NCBI RefSeq assembly: GCF_030867095.1
Contig: NC_081833.1
Span: 77,319,395 to 77,383,394, forward strand
Length of the DNA stretch: 64,000 bases
Direction: 5' to 3'
Source of the DNA: Alligator mississippiensis
Lineage: Eukaryota > Chordata > Crocodylia > Alligatoridae
The translations under genes were made by a program, and so were the position numbers. The notes under the pieces were generated by a model that worked only from the letters and a program-made list of their open reading frames with translations, ran no database searches and had not been told where the DNA came from. Position 1 is the stretch's first letter, and each line of letters starts with the position of its first letter. Below are positions 1 through 10,932 of this stretch, piece by piece.

Positions 1-935
1 TATATAGATATAGATATATATAATTTCCTTTTTGTTTGTTTTGGGGGTTTTTGTTTTGTTGGTTTTTGTTCCAGAAAAGGATTGATTCTTTTTTTTTCTT
101 TCTTTTTTTTTTTTTTTCCTTAATTTAAAATGGGCAGAAAGTATTCAAGAGAAAAACAATGTGAACTGCTTTAGCTTTCTGGGGATTTTAAGGGTAGCTT
201 TTCTGCTGAAGCCAATTTCAAGGGGAAAAGTTAAGCACTCCCACTTTTCAGAAAAAAAAACACACAAAGAGTGTTGAGGACTTGGAGCTTAAAAAATAAG
301 TTTTAAAACAACTGACTTTCTGTATTTATGATAGATATGACCATTTTTGGTGTTGAGTAGATTGTTGCATTGGAAATGAACTGAAGCAGTATGGTAGATT
401 TAAAAGAAAAAACCCTTTTGTGTACATTTAGCTTTTGTATGGTCCAGCTGACGGCTTCTCATTTGATGTTGTCTTGTTCATTCCTAGCCAGATAGATTGC
501 AATCCATTGACTCGCCTAAGCTTTTCTCCCCTTTGTACCTTTATTCCCCTTTCTCCCCATCCTGTAATCTTCCACTTATGGTTGCTGCCTTCATTTCTTA
601 GAGGGTGGTTGCATAATTATTTTATAAAAACTAAAGAAAGAAGTTCAAAGGGTTTTTGGGGTCAGTAGGATCCCTTGCAGAATATTTTTTGTTGGGGGTT
701 TGAAACTTTTTAAGGCGTATACATACGATTTACCTATGTCTGTTACCCTTGTGCACTTATCTTTCTTATTTTTCATTTTCTTTTTTCCTCCTTCCTTTCC
801 TCATTTTGTAAATGCTTCAAAGACTCTGTTCCTAAACTATAAGCATTTGTTTCTGTTTGTGTAATTAGGCTGCACTCTGTTCTTTTCAAGTAAGTTTTGG
901 TTACGTTTTTTTTCTCAAAAAAATTTCATGCTTTA

Positions 936-941
936 AATAAA
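936..941 (+). promoter_or_regulatory. Candidate poly(A) signal AATAAA
   Basis: An AATAAA hexamer lies in the U-rich 3' UTR-like block. TG-rich sequence follows within about 90 bases, but no clear downstream GU element was seen, so use is uncertain. Confidence 0.25.
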
Positions 942-2220
942 ATCCAAAGACATACCCTTTCACCACTGGTGCAGAATGAGCAAAAAGGATTCTTTTTACT
1001 TGAGAATTTGTTTCTAATTTAAACACACAAAAATAAGCTTAAAGAAAGAAGAAGGAAAAAAAAAACCTAAAAAGCACCCAGGTTGTTGTTACCTGTGCTT
1101 CTTCTGCAAGCAGAGAGGCAACTCTTAATGAAAATTCAACATACCAAAAGACAAGTTTTTACTTCAAAGTTTTGTCCTTGTGTTAGGCAGTCTGAGTGGT
1201 GAGTGACCCAGAGGTGCAGCCCGCAAAGAATCAGATAGCAATGTACAGAAAGCAAAAAAAGACCCGTATGTGAGGCACTCGTGTTTATGTTAATCTCTGT
1301 GTTCCTGTTGATGGAAAGTGCTCTCTCCCTCCCTCGTTTCTTCTCTCTCTCTCACGCACACACACGCACACTATCTTGTATGGGCTGGACTTTGGAAGGA
1401 AGATTTTGTGCTGCTAAAACGTAGATTTTGGAGACAAATAGATGCTTGCCGTTTCACTTCCGTAGCCAAACGTCAACAGAAACAATCTTCTTTCCCCTCT
1501 CCCCGCCCCGAACGTATGAAATCCTCCTTCTCCCTTTCATCTTCATCCTCCTTCTGTTTCAAAAGGGAACTTCGAAGACTGTGAATGCAGGTTCCATTGT
1601 TCACCTTCTGGCTTCCTTCCCCAGTCAGTGCCGAAGCCGCTCGCCGCCTCCGCGAGAGACTGGAGCATTCCGAGACGAGACACGGATGTCATTTTTTAGC
1701 CGGGACTCTTTTATTTTTATGGATTTTTGTTTTTAGTTGAATGAAAGACTAGATCCTGAACTGTTGTACATATTTCTAACTAGGCTGATGCACAGTGCAG
1801 ATTCCTTTTTTAATTGTTTTTTTAAGTAGACAATACTAAAGAGTACCATCTGATATTCCTACCAGTATCCAGTTGTAGCATAAGGTGTCAAAAACAACAA
1901 GTACACAGAGCATTTGCTGTTTTAACAAGCTGTTTTCTTTTAACAAAAGTTCTTGTATTTCTCCCCGTGTTTGAGATGAACATTTTTTAAATTCTAAAGT
2001 TGTACAGTTTTTTTGTTTTCCATTATTTTATCTTGTTTGTAATTCTATGAAAAATATATATATATTTTTTTTGTTTTGTTTTGCCATTTACCTGTTGTAT
2101 GTTACTCTGTCTGTACCATAGAGACACTTTCCTTTTGTTTTGGGTTCTCTATGTGATACGAGTTAACAATTTAACACTAGTTATCTGTCAAATTCTGCTA
2201 GGTCTCTTTTGAAATCTTTT

Positions 2221-2262
2221 TTGTTTTGGTTTTTTTTTGGGTTTTTTTTTTGTTTTTTTTAA
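2221..2262. repeat. T-rich homopolymer-like run
   Basis: Nearly uninterrupted T with scattered G, inside the 3' UTR-like block. It could be a transcribed U-tract or simple low-complexity DNA. Confidence 0.6.
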
Positions 2263-2389
2263 TTATTATATTGCTTGGCCATAGTGCAATTTCTCTCTCC
2301 TCCTTCCCCTTCTTCCTTCCCGCCCACTAAAAAGTTTTATGAACTCATTTCCTTGTATTTTTTCTAAATGTTTCTAGAGACTCTTTCAG

Positions 2390-2770
2390 TCTGAGCTTGC
2401 TCGTCCCCGGGGCAGCCCCGGCTGCGCTGGGGGCCCGACGAGCCGCAGAGCGGGCGGGCAGGCGGGTAAGTCCGATCCCGGTCAGAGGGGAGGGCGTTAC
2501 CTGGACTGCTCGGTCCCAGTCCCGCTTCAGTTGCAGTTACAGTCATGCTTGGACCAGGTCCGTGGAGGATAACTTCCCCATCACACCGCTAGGCTCCCCT
2601 TCCCCACCCCTCGTAACGCATCGCGGTACAAGCAGCACCCTCTGCTCGGAGAGGCTCGGAGCTAGAACAGCACACGCTCGCCGAGACGTGCGCGGGGCCC
2701 GTCTGCCCGCACCGAGCCTCGCCGCTCGCGCTGTTCGTCTGTCACTTCCATGGGCACGAGAATTCGTGCC
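2390..2770. other. Short CpG-rich patch
   Basis: GC content and CpG density rise abruptly from the T-rich flanks. A GCGGGTAAGTCC donor-like site lies at about 2461-2472. This could be an alternative exon, a small CpG island inside a 3' UTR, or an inserted GC-rich element. The open frames across it on both strands are explained by composition and show no recognised domain. Confidence 0.5.
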
Positions 2771-2907
2771 AGTAGTTCGATGTCTGTCCGTACTACTTCC
2801 CTTCACGCTGGCTCTCGCTTGAGAATTTGTTCTCGTCTTCTCCTTCAGAAGCTATGGGAAGGGAGTGATTTTTTTTCGAAGCCTTTTTAAAATTTATCCC
2901 TTAATAT

Positions 2908-2930
2908 TGTTTGTTTGTTTGTTCGTTTCT
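2908..2930. repeat. (TTTG)n microsatellite
   Basis: Four to five TTTG units, one with a T-to-C change. Confidence 0.7.
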
Positions 2931-3215
2931 GACGAAAACCCACGCAGCGCGGCCTGGTGCTGGACGCCCAGCCCGGGGAGAGCGAGACTGGAGTAGCTGG
3001 GTCTATTCAGCCAGTTTCATGCAGCACCCACCAAAACCCTAGCGCTTCGGGGCAGTGGGACGGGGTGGGAGGGTCTCCCTTTTACGTTCCCGAGAAGGAA
3101 AGGGGGGGAAAAAACACAAGGAAAGGATTTTAAACACAGCACTGAGCAGGTTTCTGTTTATTTTAATTTAAAAGCTCTTTAAAGTGGTGGAGATGGCCAA
3201 AGTTTCACGATTGAG

Positions 3216-3221
3216 AATAAA
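3216..3221 (+). promoter_or_regulatory. Candidate poly(A) signal AATAAA
   Basis: An AATAAA lies near the right end of the U-rich block, in 'gagaataaagtc' context. It is one of three possible transcript ends between 3.2 and 3.85 kb. Confidence 0.35.
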
Positions 3222-3356
3222 GTCAAACGTAAGGCGCGTGTTCAGTAGGGTGACCGGAGCCCGTTCAGCAGGCAGGGCAGGAAGACGCAGGCAAGAGAGA
3301 CGCATTAACACAAGCCAGCACACTTGATGTTCATGGAAATATATTTTGCTTTTTTA

Positions 3357-3362
3357 AATAAA
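3357..3362 (+). promoter_or_regulatory. Candidate poly(A) signal AATAAA
   Basis: An AATAAA inside 'ttaaataaaaag', followed within about 60 bases by a GGTT-repeat (G/U-rich) tract. That is a plausible arrangement for a cleavage site between them. Confidence 0.4.
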
Positions 3363-3396
3363 AAGAAATGAAACACTTTAACTAGAAGCAGAAATT

Positions 3397-3419
3397 GGGT
3401 TGGTTGGTTGGTTTGTTGG
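3397..3419. repeat. (GGTT)n short tandem repeat
   Basis: About five GGTT units. In the transcript this would be a G/U-rich element downstream of the AATAAA at 3357. Confidence 0.65.
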
Positions 3420-3830
3420 CGCTGAGATACTGCCCACTGTGAAACACAAAGCTTTGACTATTTTTTTGTTTGTTTTATTTTTGGGGGGCAAGTTTGGGTA
3501 GAACAGAAAGCATAAATGAGGTGAAGAGGTATATGAACAGCCTTTGCAATGTACAAAAAAAATAGAGCAAGTGAAACCAAAAATGATGTTCTTGGTGTTT
3601 TTCTATAATGTAGTCTTGTTAGCTTTTTTTGTTACTGTAACAATGCTGATCTCGAACTGTACCAAAATACATGGAGACTAACAGAAACAGAAACCACATG
3701 GAACTTTCAAAACTTTAAAAAAAATTTGTCACAAAAACTTTGTTGTCATAGTTAAGTTGATTGTAGATGGTAATTGAATATACTCCTTTGAAAATATTTC
3801 ATCAAGTATGTTTCCTGCTCATTGTGATAC

Positions 3831-3836
3831 ATTAAA
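3831..3836 (+). promoter_or_regulatory. Candidate poly(A) signal ATTAAA
   Basis: ATTAAA sits at the end of the AT-rich block. A GT-rich tract begins about 50 bases downstream and composition then switches to GC-rich. This is the most natural right limit of the 3' UTR-like block. Confidence 0.4.
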
Positions 3837-3887
3837 AAAAAAATGAGCAAAAGCTCTCGTCTCCGATGTTCCCGGATGAGTGAAGCA

Positions 3888-3945
3888 GACTGGGTGTGTG
3901 TGCGTGTGCGCTTTTGCATGCGTGTGTGCGCGCATTGGTTGGGGG
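3888..3945. repeat. Degenerate GT/GC alternating tract
   Basis: Two near-perfect alternating purine-pyrimidine stretches (GTGTGTGCGTGTGCGC type), separated by a short T-run. They are potential Z-DNA-forming sequence. The two to three overlapping open frames across this tract are artefacts of the repeat. Confidence 0.6.
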
Positions 3946-3949
3946 TGTG

Positions 3950-6900
3950 CACATTTGTGCGTACAGGTAGACATTCATGGAGATGCATACGTGCACAAGT
4001 GTTGTGTGTGGGGGGGTGTATGTGCATGTCCACGTTCTTTCACAAGTACGTGGGTGTTGGCACCCACGGGCACTGCTTGCGTTCATGTGGCAGGAGAGGG
4101 GTGGTGCTGCCAATCGGCTGTCCTGGATGCGCAGCCCAAATACTCAACTGGGAAGAACAGGACAAATGGCTCCACTCACGTGCACGGGGCGTGGAAATGA
4201 CACGAGGCGGTTTTTAATTTCACCCAATGACTGCACAAGTACTCTGGGCACTTTATTGTAATGGCGGATAAAGATGTAGCTTCACGCCTTGTGAGTGGAA
4301 GTCAATCTGACATCTGTAAGCTAAAAATAACCCAAAATAGCAGCTTTTCTTTTCTTTTTTCCTACTGATTAAATCGGAAGCAAAGGCAGGTAAGAAAGGT
4401 AAGTAGCCGATTCACTTGCTGCCCTTTCCTTCGCTACCAGACCCCCCCAGCCGAGACTGAAAAGGGAGCAAAACTTGATAAAGTGCTGAGTGTAACACGC
4501 ACCGTTCTCGTCTCAAAAAATTGCCCCTTGCAGCAGAAAATGCTTGAAATTCATTAATAAGGACCACATCCAAAAGAGAGCCCAGGGGCCTCCTATTCAT
4601 CTCTAATTTATAACTACAGCAATAAATAATTTAAAAAAACTATTGCAGGTGGGATCTGAAGGCTGCTTAGTAGGATAGTGTCCTTGGAAGGCCTGCAGAC
4701 TTCCCCTAGCAAGCGGCATGCTCTCCTTCCCCGGGGTGGGTTCGTCCTGCTCCCGAGTACAAGTCGGCAAGAAGGAGTCTTGCAGCTAGAGAAGATCTGT
4801 GTTTTCTGTAATTAATAAGGTTGGAGCATTGACTAACTAACCAGGAAATTCAATCAGAGGGTTGACAATGCCCCTTCAGGCCAAGATTTTTTTTTTTTTA
4901 ATCCTGATTTAGGTTTGTAAAAGACTTGGATGATTTATCAAATGTGGTACGCACCCAGACGCTCCCAGGGCTTCAGCTAAACCTGCTCGAGATGGGAGGG
5001 GGAAGAGTGTCGAATCAGCACTTTTAACACCCGACTGCCTGCTGTTTAATCCCCTGGCCCTGGGGCTCCATGTCACCCAGGATGTGGCACCGGGATGTAC
5101 CCTGCGCACGCCCCTGTGCAGTCCGTAGGTGGCTGGTCTTGAACGCAGACCGCATTGCTTGCAGGTGCCACTCGGGCTCTGTTTTAGTCAAAGGGAAAGA
5201 TGCTGCTCTGGCGGGGCTTCGCGTTTTCTGGGTCTTGCAGGTTTGTGCCTTAACTCACTGTTGTTTACGTGTTTTCCTCCCCTTCAAGGAGCATGTCAGT
5301 AAGCACTGATATTTTGTGGGAGCAGCGCGCATTTCTGCCAAGCCAGGTCACCTTTCAGGTATGTACGGACATAGACTGCATCTGGGGGAGAGAAACACAC
5401 AACTTGCCACCCCTCGCTGCTTCCCCGTGGATGTCGGTTCAGTTAAGTGAGAAATGTGCATATTTTTTAGTTTTAAAATTGCAAAGACTGTAGTTAAAGC
5501 TTTTTTTCTTTTTTTTTTAATGGAAAAGGTGCCATCTTCCATGTTAGGTTGCAAAGTGACAGATTTCCCAGGACAACAGTCAATTTAACAAACAAATGTT
5601 AACAGCAGACTGCCGGACAAAGCTTTAGATACTTCAGTACAGGCCTGGAAAAAAAATTAAATCCTTGTTTAAAATTCAGCTGATAGTTTTGGCTTATAAA
5701 AAGACTCAAAGCAAATTGTATTCTTTGGAAACCACAGAGATCTGCCAAGGGCAGCTGTAATGACCCTCCTGGACCTGGGGCAGCAGTGCTGGAGCTGCTG
5801 GCTTCGCTCTCAGGGCAGAGGCCAGAGATGAGGTGTGTCGGGCAGGGGAGGAGGGGCGGCAGACTGGCACGTGTGCCCCAAGTGCACGGGCAGCATCTGC
5901 GCGGCACGCGGCACACTGCGGGGGGGAGCAGCAGCGCGGTTGCAGATGGGGCAGGAAGCGAAAGCAGAGCAGCAGGCTGGGCAAAGGAAAGGGAGAGGAC
6001 TGGCACTTGGGGAGCGAATGTGCGGCACACGTGCCAGAGGCTGTAGTGCACTGGGGGAGACGGCAGCAGGTGGGAATGCGTCGTGCTGTCTGTGCCGTGC
6101 CTGTTTGCACGCGGCGGTGTGCAGCGCAGCCCAGCTGGTCTCTGAGCGTGGCGCGAAGTGGAAGGAGGGCAGCCCGTGCGCTCGTCCCTCGGTGCTCGGG
6201 AGCCGTGCAGCGCGCTGTGTGTGAGCAAACCGAGGCAGAACTTTCCCAGCACGAACACGGGGTTTCTCAGGTTTCGCTCCCTCTGCGCGGGCACCGACTT
6301 GACAGTCTGTGAGGCCTGTGTCCAGTAGCACCGGTCAGCGCTGCAGGGAGGAGGTATTGAGCCATTCAAAAAAGGACAGAAAGGGGGAAAAATGTCTACG
6401 GGACTTGATGAGAAAGGGAGTGCACGCAACAGGCCTGGCTGCCCCCGCGGTATCGGTGAAGGGGTTGGACGTGCGAGCGCTCAGATACGGTACAAGTGAA
6501 ACGAGTGTGAAAGCGTTCTGGTCTCTGCTGGCACTCCCTCATCCCACCCCCTCCAGCGAAGTCGGGGTCTCCTGTCCCCTGAACTCTGCCTTTCTTTTCC
6601 CCTCTGCCCCCCACGCCCAGCCTGGGTACAGACGCGTTCGATCCGAGTCGCGTGGTTTTCTGCAAGCGGCGTAGTTTTGATCGGTAGCAAACCGCGCGCG
6701 TCCCCGCTTTGGTTGGGGTGGGGGTGAGTCTTAGACCGGGCTCCACCAGTTTGAAGCCAGTCTGTGTGCGCCGAACTTCAGTTGCCATGGATGTGAACTG
6801 GTTTGGCGTGTCAGACCTCTGTTCGCTTCCGGGCATAGAAGAGTTTCCGATCACCTGTACCAGCCTGTACCTGGCCTCAGTGGTCCAGTCTGCAGGCTGG

Positions 6901-9900
6901 GTCTGAGCCAGCTCAGGAAGAAGGCCCGCTGGCTCCTGCTCTCTCCTCCACGAGCCTGGCTGCTTGCTTGCTTTCCTATCCGCACCGAACAGAACGGGTG
7001 GGATGTTTCAATTGTCCTTTTTAGTGGCAAATACCAATTTAATATTTTCTGCAAACTGACAACAATTCAGAGACTAATAACCAAGCAACTCCCCAGTGCC
7101 AGCGTTGTTTTCTGTGCCGAGTTGATGACTTCTCTGGGGTCAGGGAACCCCTTTTTGAAAGTTTATTGAATCCTGTTGCTGCTGCTTCCAGGTGCTGTTG
7201 AGGCTGCAGCGAAAGGGTCACGGAAGTAGCAAGGGAAGGCGGCCCAGCCGAGCGCGTGGCCTGCCGTGGAGACGCAGCCGTGCTGGGCGACCCCAGAGCG
7301 AGCAGGGTGGTGGGGAGGCTTTCCCATCCCTGCGCAAATTCCCAGCTGGAGTTTACAATCCCCTTCCTGCGCGTAGAGAACGGCAACACCTAAATTAGTG
7401 CGAGCCTCTGACACGGCTGAAGAGAGCTTCCTGCTCTCCCTGATGCCAGTAAAATGCGAGCCGGAGAGAATATCTTCCGCTGGCATCACTTCAAGGGAAA
7501 GGAAGAGATGTAACTCTAACAGTACAGGATAAAGTGAACGGCGTAATAAAAATGCACACGCAACTGGAAGCCAGGCTAGCGTGAGGAGAGCAGGCTTCTT
7601 GGGGAGGCTTTCAGAGGAGTCCAACATAGGATGCCTGCCTTGGGATCTCATCCTGTCTTCGTTACCGTTGGCACAGAGAAAAGCAGGACTGTCTTCCGGG
7701 GTAGAGAGCCCGTCGTGTCTGGTAGCGTGGGGCCAGACGCTGCCAGGGCTGTGACTTGCTCCGTGCGGGACGGTCGCGTGCGGGTCAGGCTGTGGCTGGC
7801 TGCGAGGGAGATGGGCATCGTTGCTTTGTTCACTTCTGAGCCTGTGACGGACGTTTCCAAACAGACGACTCGGTCACGGGCACAGAAGAGAGAAGTTTTG
7901 CTCCCGCGGTGACTGACCCGCGAGGGAGGCCGGGCAGGAGGATGCTGCTGTGGCTCAGCTGGGGACCGCTGACGGACGGACAGAAGAGGCCGTCGCCATT
8001 AGCAGGGGCGGATGGACAGCAGGCCCCACCGGTCCGAGATGGTGAGAGCAGCTCAGCAAATTGGTGCATCGTGTAACGGGGGTGCAGGGGGCTGAAGACA
8101 GGTAACAATGATACTTTGGGGGGATGCTCTCGTTTGCGCAGACTTCTCCCCCTGTCGCTCCATCACCACCTCCTCTCCGTGCTGCCTCGGGGAGCGGGGT
8201 TAAAGAGCTAGCACTTGAGCATTTGAGCACCCATTCTGCCCGCCTTTCCTACAACGCCTGCTGCTTTACTGGTACGGCCTTCCTCTTTTCTGGGACGCTA
8301 ATCCCCTCTCCTGTGCGCCCTGGGGCTGCCTGTGCCAGGTATTTGATGCTCAACCACCGGTGCTGATGTCCCTGGATTTGCACACCTCTGTCGTGCTCTA
8401 ACAAGTCCGCGGTAGCGAGCCGCCAGTCAGTGTCTTTGCCATGCTGAAACGAGGGGAAGAAAAGCCTGATTTAGGGGACAAGGGACCAAAGGAAGAGAGC
8501 ACAAATCATGGGCCTCAGCTTAGCTACGACAACACCCAGCTCCGTAAAGCGCCGGCCGGTGCAAAGTGTCCTGTAGGAAGCAGCTCCGTGATGCTGAAGG
8601 AAAGCCGCTGCGTTTGAGAACAGCTCCAGCCGCACGTGGGGTGGGGAAAGAGCGAGATGGACTTCTTGGCCCTTGCCCATCCCGAACATTACCGCACTTG
8701 TGATGATTTCCCACGTACTCGCTGAAGTGGACAGACAGAAATCTCCCTGTCTCCATCTTAAAACGACTGCATCCAAAGTGCAGCGGGTACCTCAGCTTGC
8801 GACCTGGCTGCGGAGAGCGCTCTGTGCTTCACGCCACAAACCCCGCTTGAGCCTAGCCGCGGAGCTGCAGCAGTGGGTTGGGGCACAGTCCATGTAGCTG
8901 AGCAGCCAGTCTCGCTCCGGGGCTTCAGGGCCAGGTATAAACCAGCCGGTGTGTCCAGGCACGGGCGGGGAGCTCATCTGTATCGTTAAGATTTGCTCTG
9001 TCCGTCTACACGAGCTGCAGTCACACCTTGGACTGCAGCGTAGGCCAGCTCCGGGTCTCCGTGAGTTGTGACTGGCTCGCTCGGGTCTCTGCAAAGAGAC
9101 TGCTCTCTGTTTTGTATAACAAGGTTAGTGTGAGCTATTTGCATTGCATTACAAAGCGCCTATTGCTTTAAAATACTGTTGCGTCTCGTCCTCAGCCCAA
9201 CGGAGGGGCAGAGCAGCAGTCGGCCGTCGCTGGGCCCTTTGTAACGGGGTACCGGAGGCAAATCCTCTCTCAGGCTCGGCTCAGGGTTTCCAAGAAGCAG
9301 AATCCTAAGGTTTGGGTCGTGCTCCCGGCGTGCGTGCACCTGGAGCAGCGCTCTGGGCACCTGCAGCTCGCAGGGAGAGCTACATCACTCAACGTGCAGT
9401 GGCTTTAAAATTGATTTGGGAGCTTAACCACAGGCTTATGCTTTCTAAAAACCACGCTCCTGGTCAAAATGAAAACGAAAAAGCCAGGAGCTCTTTGCAT
9501 GTGAAAGCAACATCACACACAATGTTTTTACATAATTAATCATCGGGCCGTTTTAGGTCTGAACATTGTAGATGGCGCTGTGAATGCAGGAGAGAAACTT
9601 TCAGCTGAGAGCGTTGCCAGTCTGCCAGCCCGCCGCTCGCCGCGCCGCTCTCGAGAGAACGGACAGGTCCTCGAATGCAGCTCGGGACCCCATCGCATAG
9701 GGCCGGGTGCCTGAAGAGCCACAGCAGACCCAGGTGGGCTTTGCGAAAGCACGTGGGCACCTCTGTCTGTCTGAACGGAGTCGTTGAAAACGTTGCCATG
9801 CTCCTCGGGGTTTGTGCTGGGCCCTGGCTGCCTGGGGCGCCTCCGCCCCGCGGGGAGCCGCTCTGCACGCCGCAGCAGCCCCGGCACCCACTGCTGCTTC

Positions 9901-10600
9901 ACCAGCTGTGTCACGCTGGCTTTCGAACGTGGCGCCGTGCTCCTGCAAGCTGTGTGCGCACTTGCACAGCTGATGGAGCCCGCTCTCGTGGCTGGAAAGG
10001 GCCTGGCGTTAATCGGTTCCCGCTCCTAAGTGCTCCCCTGTGCAATGACTTGCCAGGAAATTGCAGACGGCTGTTCTTAGAAACTGCCATCGGCATCCGC
10101 GGGCGCGCCGGTCAGAGGGAGGAACGAATGCCGTCAGTGCTCACGCCATGGCGGACAGCTCGTGCCAGCCGGCGAGCTTGTCAGTGGTGTACGCGTGGTG
10201 ATCTGTAGCACGAGTCACTGTCCTTAACGCTTTGCTGGAGGGAAGGTGGTGAGACTTGCTGTCACGGTGCGGTGCATTGGTGCCCGCACACCGAGGTGCT
10301 GAGCGAGGTTGGCTCAGCGGCGAGGGTGGCTCACAGCCTCCCTCCGCTGGACGCCTGCTGTTGGGCAGCCCCATGCTGGGGGCAGCTGGTGCTGTGGGGC
10401 CAGGGCCTGCACTAGAAACCAGCATCCCCTTCCTCTGCCAGCTGAGCAGTGGATACGGTGTGCTTGAAGATGCAGTGGCTACAGCCCAGTGGAGTCCTGG
10501 CACTGCACAGAGCTCAGGCGTGGCAGGCACCATCATGCCTCGCCGCTTCAGGCATCATCTCCCTCATCACAGCAGCCCGTGAAAGGCCCCAGGCAGCTTT
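3950..10600. other. GC/CpG-rich noncoding stretch, no gene seen
   Basis: No gene, RNA gene or dated transposon was recognised. Composition is GC-rich with retained CpG from about 5.7 kb on. Open frames are numerous on both strands, overlap each other, lack recognisable domains and begin at arbitrary ATGs, as expected from stop-poor composition. AT-rich interludes occur at about 4.55-4.65 kb, 5.46-5.7 kb and 9.1-9.55 kb. The last holds an octamer ATTTGCAT at 9137-9144. These are the only places where regulatory elements might be suspected. Confidence 0.55.
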
Positions 10601-10610
10601 GCCCTTCTTC

Positions 10611-10932
10611 AAAATGGCTGCCGCCTTCTGCCCCCAGTGAGCTGAAGCCAGCAAAATGGCCGCCATTGTCCCACTCTGAAGGTGGCGGTTGTAGGTGACA
10701 GTGGGTGGGTGGGACTGCCCATTACCACCGTCTGCCGTGAGGTGGAGGCGAGCAAAGCAAAGTGCCTGCCATTGCCCTGCTCACGCGGTGTGGTGGTGGT
10801 GGGCCTGCCCTTACCAAAGATGGCTGCCGCCCCCCCTGGTGCTGAAGGGAGCATGAACAATGGCCGCCCTTGCCCAGTGTCGGGGTGTGCGGGCAGGCGG
10901 TGGTGGGCGTGCACGTAGTTGAGATGGCTGCC
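10611..10932 (+). repeat. Cluster of six YY1-like cores in a degenerate tandem repeat
   Basis: Cores of the form (A/G)ATGGC(C/T)GCC occur at 10611-10622, 10653-10664, 10816-10828, 10857-10868 and 10921-10932. A decayed copy, AAAGTGCCTGCC, lies at 10759-10770. Start spacings are about 42, 106, 57, 41 and 64 bases, and the text between cores shares TGCCC, GCTGAAG and GGTGG blocks, so this looks like an eroded minisatellite. Known: YY1 binds AAnATGGCGGC-type sequence and tolerates ATGGCTGCC/ATGGCCGCC. Inference: a multi-site YY1 platform. No promoter is obvious beside it. Confidence 0.55.

Larger units (their letters stand above)
1..3850 (+). other. U-rich 3' UTR-like sequence of an upstream gene
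   Basis: Seen: about 3.8 kb of T-rich plus-strand sequence with many T-runs, ATTT- and TGTA-type motifs and several AATAAA/ATTAAA signals, and no believable coding frame. A CpG-rich insert interrupts it at 2.39-2.77 kb. Known: long AU-rich 3' UTRs of this look are typical of dosage-sensitive developmental transcription-factor genes. Inference: this is the 3' UTR, plus conserved flank, of a plus-strand gene whose coding part lies left of the window. The gene-poor DNA that follows fits that view. A single-exon SOX gene such as SOX11 is a weak guess from general appearance; no coding sequence is present to test it. The right end is set by the last signal near 3.83 kb and could be nearer 1 kb or 3.4 kb. 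It could also be ordinary intergenic AT-rich DNA. Confidence 0.42.

Noticed and set aside
1..30. TATA box at the window start
   Set aside because: TATATAGATA-type text lies in an AT-rich simple sequence with no downstream exon; it looks like low-complexity 3' UTR text.
3752..4261. Cys/His/Val-rich frames on both strands
   Set aside because: They are translations of the GT/GC alternating tract.
5599..6429. 276-codon minus-strand frame
   Set aside because: Overlaps other long frames on both strands, has no domain, and lies in the CpG-rich plateau where long frames are expected.
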